Shown: positions 6,900 to 11,054 of the stretch, one piece after another
Layout of the letters: each line of letters starts with the position of its first letter
Position numbering within the stretch: position 1 is the first letter of the stretch
DNA from: Anaerobutyricum stercoris
Lineage (GTDB): Bacteria; Bacillota; Clostridia; Lachnospirales; Lachnospiraceae
Reading direction: 5' to 3'
Assembly (NCBI GenBank): GCA_019116455.1
Contig: DXBR01000043.1
Coordinates: 1 to 11,054, forward strand
DNA length: 11,054 nucleotides
Notes under the pieces: model-generated
Databases searched by the model: none
What the model was told of the DNA's origin: nothing
The model's input: only the letters and a program-made list of their open reading frames with translations
Made by a program: the position numbers and the translations under genes

Positions 6900-7685
6900 T
6901 TACTGCTCAAAATATCTCTCCAGGAACTGCCTGGTCCGTTCTTCCTTCGGATGTTCAAATACCTGTTCCGGACTTCCGTACTCAGCCACCATTCCTTTGT
7001 CAAGGAACAGCACCTTGTCGGAGACATCACGGGCAAACTGCATTTCGTGGGTGACAATGACCATAGTTGTCTTTTTGTCCGCCAGTCCGCGGATTACTTT
7101 TAATACCTCTCCGGTAAGCTCCGGGTCCAGGGCGGAAGTCGGCTCGTCAAAGCAGAGGATGTCCGGCTGTAGCATCAGGGCTCTGGCGATGGCTACACGC
7201 TGCTGCTGTCCGCCGGAGAGCTGATGTGGATAATAATCCATTTTTTCCTGCAATCCGACACTGGCAAGCACTGCCTCCCCTTCTGTCTTAATCTCATCAA
7301 GAATCTGCTTTTTATTGGTTTTAAAATCCGGACGCTCTTTGGCCATCAGTTCCTTGGCCAGCGTACAGTTCTTCAATACCGTATACTGCGGGAACAGATT
7401 AAAGGACTGGAACACCAGGCCGAAATGCAGACGGTTCTTCCGAATCTCCGCCTCGCTCAAAGTTCTGGCGTCCGCCCCGTCAAATACCACTTTATCGTTA
7501 ACACGAATCTGTCCGCTGGTCGGTCTCTCCAGAAAGTTCAGACAGCGCAGCAGCGTAGTCTTACCGCTTCCCGACGCGCCAATCATGGCGAGAGACTCCC
7601 CCTTCTCCAAAGAGAAATCAATTCCCTTCAGCACTTCCAGATTACCAAAATTCTTTTTCAGATTATTTACTTCCAAAATCGCCAT
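6900..7685 (-). CDS. Polar amino acid ABC transporter ATP-binding protein (GlnQ-like)
   Basis: The 261-residue cytoplasmic ATPase drives an amino acid importer. All ABC motifs are intact: Walker A GASGSGKTT (36-44), Q-loop VFQSFNLFPQ (Q93), signature LSGGQQQRVAIARAL (156-170), Walker B ILCFDEP (176-182), D-loop SALD and switch histidine H213 in IVTHEM. The N-terminus (ILEVNNLKKNFGNLEVLKGIDFSL) and the tail (EHPKEERTRQFLERYF) are typical of the GlnQ/HisP/ArtP group. An extra run at about 116-135 (ERPDFKTNKKQILDE) slightly lengthens it over the 240-residue norm. It starts 12 bases after the permease stop, and its ribosome site GGAGG overlaps that region, so translation is likely coupled. It is last in the operon, ending before the long hairpin. 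The exact amino acid cannot be assigned. Confidence 0.95.
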   Translation of the reverse strand: MAILEVNNLKKNFGNLEVLKGIDFSLEKGESLAMIGASGSGKTTLLRCLNFLERPTSGQIRVNDKVVFDGADARTLSEAEIRKNRLHFGLVFQSFNLFPQYTVLKNCTLAKELMAKERPDFKTNKKQILDEIKTEGEAVLASVGLQEKMDYYPHQLSGGQQQRVAIARALMLQPDILCFDEPTSALDPELTGEVLKVIRGLADKKTTMVIVTHEMQFARDVSDKVLFLDKGMVAEYGSPEQVFEHPKEERTRQFLERYFEQ

Positions 7686-7697
7686 GTCCGTACCTCC

Positions 7698-8342
7698 TTA
7701 CACTCTGAAATAATCCATCTTTTTCTCAACCCAGCCAAACAGCAGAGAGAGAACGCCGACAAATACAAGGAAATACAGAGCTGTCGAGAATAATGGCCAA
7801 ATAAGTCCCATCTTTGTAAAACGTTCCGCGCTCATGATAATCTCACCGATTCCAATGACACGAGCCAGCGCCGTATCTTTAGTAAGAGTAATAATTTCAT
7901 TGCTCATCGGCGGCACGATCCGTTTTACCACCTGAAGCAGAACGACCTTGAAGAAAATCTGCGACCGGGTCATGCCGAGCACCTTGCCGGCCTCGTACTG
8001 TCCCACGGAAATACTCTCAATTCCACCGCGGTAAATCTCTGAAAAATAAGCGGCATAATTGATCACAAAGGCAATGACCGCCGCCGTGAACCGGGAAGAC
8101 ATCGGAATCCCGAACAAAAGTCCCGGCGCATACAGCACCACAAAAAGCTGCAGCATCAGCGGTGTTCCCCTTATTACCCAAATAAATACTTTTGTGATCC
8201 ATTTCAGCGGTTTAAATCTGGACATGGAACAAAATGTAATGATCAAACCCAGCGGAAGCGCCAGAAGCAGCGTCACCGCAAACAGTTCCAGGTTTAACAA
8301 AAATCCGCTGGTCAGCGACTCGATCGGATTAGCTCCCAACAT
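7698..8342 (-). CDS. Polar amino acid ABC transporter permease (HisM/GlnP family)
   Basis: A 214-residue inner membrane permease forming the channel of the importer, probably as a homodimer because only one permease gene is present. The start MLGANPIESLTSGFLLNLELFAVTLLLALPLG gives the first helix. RGTPLMLQLFVVLY (58-71) is the conserved second block. The cytoplasmic coupling loop with the EAA motif is at 105-137 (YRGGIESISVGQYEAGKVLG, E118 and G123), which docks on the ATPase. The helices near 176-204 finish the domain. Length is typical. The ATG at 8340-8342 is preceded by AAAAAAGGAGAG. It is separated from the upstream binding-protein gene by 198 bases rich in hairpins, so expression may be set below that of the binding protein. 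Confidence 0.93.
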   Translation of the reverse strand: MLGANPIESLTSGFLLNLELFAVTLLLALPLGLIITFCSMSRFKPLKWITKVFIWVIRGTPLMLQLFVVLYAPGLLFGIPMSSRFTAAVIAFVINYAAYFSEIYRGGIESISVGQYEAGKVLGMTRSQIFFKVVLLQVVKRIVPPMSNEIITLTKDTALARVIGIGEIIMSAERFTKMGLIWPLFSTALYFLVFVGVLSLLFGWVEKKMDYFRV

Positions 8343-8404
8343 AGCGTATCTCTCCTTTTTTATGTATGATATACTTCGGGTTTCCTGCCCGTCAGGCGGA
8401 ATCT

Positions 8405-8500
8405 GCCTTCATCAAAGGCGGCGCGATTCCAGTGTTTTCACAATAAGAATCCGGCTTTCCTCTCTTCCGCCGCCATGCGGAATGCCGGAAATCCGGATTC
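8405..8500 (-). other. Hairpin cluster between binding-protein and permease genes
   Basis: The intergenic space contains several self-complementary elements. GAATCCGGCTTTCC (8447-8460) pairs with GGAAATCCGGATTC (8487-8500) over 14 positions with a single mismatch. TTCCGC/GCGGAA (8465-8470 with 8477-8482) forms an inner stem. GCCTT/AAGGC (8405-8409 with 8415-8419) forms a separate small stem. On the transcribed minus strand the large stem is followed by TTATTGTG, not a true U-run. It therefore looks more like an mRNA-stabilising or attenuating structure than a full terminator. It would favour abundant binding-protein mRNA over permease mRNA. Confidence 0.55.
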
Positions 8501-8540
8501 ATACGTTTACTGTTCGATTATTTATAGTGATTGATTCATC

Positions 8541-9494
8541 TTATTCTGCAGCTGCGGTTGCAGCTTCTGCTGCTGTTTCACCTGTCGCTGCTTCCGGAGC
8601 CTCTGTTGCTGCCTGTGCGTCATTCTCGATCAGAAGATCGGAAAGATTATATTTCTCAGCCAGCTGAGCTACAGTGCCGTCTGCGTACAGTTCGTCAATG
8701 GCATCACTGACATGCTGCTCCAGATCGCTTCCTTTACGGAAACCGATAACATATTCCTGCAGACCAAAGTTATTATCCACGTTGATGACCATATCGGAAT
8801 AATCGGTGTCAGGGCCAACCATGCCGTATGCAGCCACGCTGTCCACCAGCGCCACATCAGCGGTTCCTGCCTTAACTTCCATCAGAGCCTTCGCCATGGA
8901 GTCTGAAGCCACGTAGTTGGAATTCGCAAAGTATTCCATCGCGGAAACTTCTACCGTGTCATCATCTGCGATAGTTCCCTGCAGTTTGCCCTCGCCGGTG
9001 GAACCTTTCTCAGCCGTAACGGTGAGTCCGTCTACACTGCTCATAATCTCATCTTCACGGTCCGCCTTCATAACCATAGCCTGTGTATTATACAGGTAAG
9101 GCTCAGAAAGCGTCATGGTTTCCTGTCTCTCTGCTGTGCTGCACATACCGTTCCAGATACAGTCGATATTCTTGGAATTCAACTCGATCTCCTTGGAATC
9201 CCAGTTAATCTCCACAAAGTTGATATCGATACCCAGCTTCTCGCCCACTGCCTGCGCCAGCTCTGTATCAAAACCAACAAAATTATTATTCTCATCGTAA
9301 TAGTTCATCGGCGCGAATAATGTCATACCAATGGTCATCTCACCCTTTGCGCTGACATCTTCCCAGTCAGACTCTGCTGCAGCCTGTGTACCGCCCTCTG
9401 CGGAACTGCCGCCGCTTCCATTGGAACTACCACATCCTGCCAGGGAAGTTACACACATGGCGGAAAATAAAGCCATGGCAATAAATTTCTTCAT
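8541..9494 (-). CDS. Amino acid ABC transporter substrate-binding lipoprotein (family 3)
   Basis: The extracellular, lipid-anchored receptor of the importer, 317 residues. The signal peptide MKKFIAMALFSAMCVTSLAGC has the lipobox L18-A-G-C21, so C21 should be lipidated. A Gly/Ser-rich linker (22-40) precedes the two-lobed domain. Recognisable family-3 blocks are IGMTLFAPMNYYDENN (55-70), GFDTELAQAVGEKLG (74-88), TAERQETMTLSEPY (R123 binds the ligand carboxylate in relatives), ADVALVDSVAAYG (D218, the amino-group ligand) and LQEYVIGFRKGSDL. I chose the ATG at 9492-9494, with AAAAGGAG upstream; a TTG-initiated frame from 9545 would put 17 residues before the signal peptide. The last 25 residues (293-317) are an unusual Ala/Glu/Thr tail after the normal end near LAEKYNL. 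It is first in the operon behind a near-consensus promoter. Ligand specificity is not assignable. Confidence 0.95.
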   Translation of the reverse strand: MKKFIAMALFSAMCVTSLAGCGSSNGSGGSSAEGGTQAAAESDWEDVSAKGEMTIGMTLFAPMNYYDENNNFVGFDTELAQAVGEKLGIDINFVEINWDSKEIELNSKNIDCIWNGMCSTAERQETMTLSEPYLYNTQAMVMKADREDEIMSSVDGLTVTAEKGSTGEGKLQGTIADDDTVEVSAMEYFANSNYVASDSMAKALMEVKAGTADVALVDSVAAYGMVGPDTDYSDMVINVDNNFGLQEYVIGFRKGSDLEQHVSDAIDELYADGTVAQLAEKYNLSDLLIENDAQAATEAPEAATGETAAEAATAAAE

Positions 9495-9561
9495 AACGTT
9501 TTCTCCTTTTACTCTTATTTCTTTCTTGATGTAAAGATTTATCAATCTACTCTAGTAAAGT

Positions 9562-9590
9562 ATTATAGTCGAAGGAGCAGGAAAAAGCAA
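9562..9590 (-). promoter_or_regulatory. Sigma-A-type promoter of the amino acid ABC operon
   Basis: On the minus strand TTGCTT (9590-9585) and TATAAT (9567-9562) are 17 bases apart, the latter a perfect -10. Transcription should start near 9555, leaving a leader of about 60 bases to the ATG of the binding protein. A small interrupted palindrome, TACTCTAGTA (9548-9557), lies at the start point. No T-box or other riboswitch is visible. Confidence 0.7.
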
Positions 9591-9651
9591 GAGGTAAATG
9601 CTATTTTCTGATTCTCACATCATAAAAGAATTGCTTCTCTCATTTCTCTGA

Positions 9652-9735
9652 TTATAAAATAATCTGTAACCCCTCCCATAAATATTTTTTTACCTTTTCC
9701 AGATTATACGGAAGCACATAATAAGGATTCAAATG
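9652..9735 (-). other. Out-of-frame continuation of the ATPase gene (probable original C-terminus)
   Basis: One base out of register from the ATPase frame, the minus strand reads 27 codons beginning HLNPYYVLPYNLEK, then a basic-aromatic stretch VKKYLWEGL, to TAA at 9654-9652. Removing one A from the A4 run at 9739-9736 would join this to residue K298 and give a protein of about 325 residues. The sequence looks like a genuine protein end, with an Asn-Pro-Tyr turn and an amphipathic helix. I recall LNP-Y near the end of relatives, but could not check. Confidence 0.55.
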
Positions 9736-10630
9736 TTTTATAATATTTATATTTCTCATCCGAAAAACAAATCAATATCTCCGTAAAAAAACGTTCCCAG
9801 CTTGGGTATCTCTTACATTCAATGTACTCACTTGGGTTATCCAGAATCGCATCTATTTTATTATTTTGTATAATCCCGGCTTTGAGTAAAATGTATTCAA
9901 ACGACTCCGGCATCCACATGGAGATTCTTTTATCCAGATTATGTACGACAAATTCAAAGCAATCTTCAACCATCGAACCAAATACCGCACCATCTGCTAT
10001 CACAAACATATTTTTTGCTGTTTGCTCTTTCAACACATTTACAATATTGGAATTCCCCTCTGCGCTGATTACCTCATTTTTTTCAAACAAAGCAGAATAA
10101 AACTCATACCCTGAATTACTGTCTTCTGTCACAACCACAGACATTCTGTTATTTTTCACGTCCGGGAAATTGCTGTACAACTCTTGAAAATCACAGAATA
10201 CCTGCCGTACATCCGCCTGTTTTTTTCTTGTTTTAATCTCATATATTTCGTGAATACTGTAAGGAAGCATTTTCAGCGGCGATCTGCTTATGAACACGAA
10301 ATAATTTCCGGAAGATAATACATATTCGGCAAATTCCCGTGAAAAGATAAAATTATTATTTTCTTCAATGAAAATTACCGTATTTTTTAAAGGTTCAAAC
10401 GTTTCCTGCCAGCTTCTGCCCGGCATATCACGGAGATATACATAATATTTTGCATTTGTGGAAACTGTAAATCCGGATTCTCTGCCATTTAACAAATATT
10501 CATACATCATATTCAATAAAGTGGTTTTTCCTGATGCACTATCCCCTTTAATAACGGTAATATTTCTTTTTATTTCAAATCGGAATACTACTTTTTTACT
10601 CCGCACCTCAAATTCATATTTTCCCTTCAT
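9704..10630 (-). CDS. Compact P-loop ATPase with TOPRIM-like second half, partner of DUF4869 (possible frameshift at 3' end)
   Basis: Function unknown; homologs are sometimes labelled translation initiation factor 2, which I believe is a mis-annotation. The 308 residues begin with a beta strand and a P-loop, ITVIKGDSASGKTTLLNMM; G29-D-S-A-S-G-K35-T36 is Walker A. A Walker B-like strand, TVIFIEENN (84-92), has E89/E90, and FVFISRSPL (111-119) sits where ABC ATPases have the switch-His strand. The helical domain and LSGGQ signature are missing, so it is smaller than normal ABC ATPases. The second half has VVVTEDSNSGYEFYSALF (acidic E169/D170), EGNSNIVNVL (191-200) and FVIADGAVFGSMVED (D213). 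This order and spacing recall OLD-type TOPRIM nucleases, though the usual D-x-D is D-G-A. The start overlaps the upstream gene by 17 bases with GGAGG 9 bases before it. The frame probably shifts at 9736-9739. AT-rich compared with genes to its left. Confidence 0.7.
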   Translation of the reverse strand: MKGKYEFEVRSKKVVFRFEIKRNITVIKGDSASGKTTLLNMMYEYLLNGRESGFTVSTNAKYYVYLRDMPGRSWQETFEPLKNTVIFIEENNNFIFSREFAEYVLSSGNYFVFISRSPLKMLPYSIHEIYEIKTRKKQADVRQVFCDFQELYSNFPDVKNNRMSVVVTEDSNSGYEFYSALFEKNEVISAEGNSNIVNVLKEQTAKNMFVIADGAVFGSMVEDCFEFVVHNLDKRISMWMPESFEYILLKAGIIQNNKIDAILDNPSEYIECKRYPSWERFFTEILICFSDEKYKYYKTFESLLCASV

Positions 10631-11054
10631 TGACCATTTCCTCCGCCTTAAGCAGCTCGTTTACATACTCTTTTCCATTATGAACAATTTTTCCCGTATT
10701 CATAATCATAATTTCAAACTCTCCGGTAAATCTGAGCATATGCTGGAGATACACGATCAAATCTTTTTTTTCGGCAATTTTCAAAATCCATTTTGCACAA
10801 TTGTTGCCGCAATTTGACATATTATAGACAAAAGAGTCATCTTTCAGCATAAGAATCAAGACTTTGACGCCGCCGGACAGTTCTCTTGGCGTAATCGCTC
10901 CGAGAACCGGACTTTCAATAATATGCGGACTGATCACTTTAGAATTGTCAACATCTAAAATCATTTCTTTGACAAAATTGTCTTCCAGCCATTCGTCTTC
11001 ATATACATTATTAAAATATGCCGGCGCATCTTTCATATATTCCACTCCGCCATA
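10614..11054 (-). CDS. DUF4869 domain protein, 5' end outside window
   Basis: A small, probably soluble protein of unknown function. The visible frame runs through the window edge as YGGVEYMKDAPAYFNN, and relatives I recall start M-x-x-I-Y-(F/Y)-G, so only a few codons are missing. A GTG at 11043-11045 is in frame but is unlikely to be the true start. Conserved-looking blocks, numbered from the edge, are VYEDEWLEDNFVKEMILDVD (17-36), IIESPVLGAITPRELSGGVK (45-64) and SNCGNNCAKWILKIAE (80-95) with a Cys pair, C82 and C86. The end is Glu/Lys-rich. It overlaps the ATPase gene by 17 bases, so the two are translated together and likely act together. I see no membrane segment, signal peptide or known catalytic motif. 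Low GC suggests recent acquisition. Family assignment is from memory of the motif order, not a search. Confidence 0.7.
   Translation of the reverse strand, partial: YGGVEYMKDAPAYFNNVYEDEWLEDNFVKEMILDVDNSKVISPHIIESPVLGAITPRELSGGVKVLILMLKDDSFVYNMSNCGNNCAKWILKIAEKKDLIVYLQHMLRFTGEFEIMIMNTGKIVHNGKEYVNELLKAEEMVNEGKI

Noticed and set aside
9495..9545. Longer start (TTG) for the substrate-binding protein
   Set aside because: It would place 17 residues, several charged, before a textbook lipoprotein signal peptide, and it lies close to the predicted transcription start. The ATG at 9492-9494 has a strong ribosome site.
1..11054. CRISPR array, tRNA, rRNA or transposase
   Set aside because: I saw no regularly spaced repeats, cloverleaf-like sequence or transposase/integrase motifs on either strand.

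Overview
The window looks like chromosome from a spore-forming Clostridia, most likely Lachnospiraceae. This rests on a SpoVB/MOP-type flippase, a YugP-like membrane zinc peptidase, Gram-positive-style Shine-Dalgarno sites (AAGGAG, GGAGG) and a DUF4869 protein, a family I associate with gut Lachnospiraceae. Most of the window has balanced GC. The right end, from about 9.6 kb, is visibly more AT-rich. Taxonomy is inference; no rRNA or other phylogenetic marker is present.

Left part (1-3.9 kb): a class V cysteine desulfurase (minus strand, cut off by the left edge at its C-terminus) is divergent from a 14-helix lipid-flippase-like SpoVB/MurJ-superfamily protein. This converges on a minus-strand pair of yugP-like zinc peptidase then rlmH. 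The RlmH frame stops before the conserved Tyr-His-Lys tail of the family.

Middle part (4.1-6.9 kb): an iron-containing alcohol dehydrogenase/GldA-like dehydrogenase (minus) and a class I/II PLP aminotransferase (plus) are divergent from a 301-base regulatory region. Each has a good sigma-A-type promoter there. A perfect 7-bp palindrome sits at the predicted transcription start of the aminotransferase. A 105-base imperfect inverted repeat with T-tracts closes the aminotransferase and the next, convergent operon.

Right-middle (6.9-9.6 kb): a polar amino acid ABC importer operon on the minus strand, transcribed as substrate-binding lipoprotein, permease, ATPase, behind a near-consensus promoter. 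A hairpin cluster lies between the binding-protein gene and the permease gene.

Right end (9.65-11.05 kb): a two-gene, AT-rich, translationally coupled module on the minus strand: a DUF4869 protein (its first few codons lie outside the window), then a compact P-loop ATPase. The second half of the ATPase has the spacing of acidic and Gly-Asn-Ser motifs seen in OLD-type TOPRIM domains. I know of no described function for this pair. The ATPase frame also appears broken near its end: an extra A in an A4 run diverts it from a plausible 27-residue family-like C-terminus. This module is the best candidate for an undescribed system here, possibly defence-related, but that role is inference.
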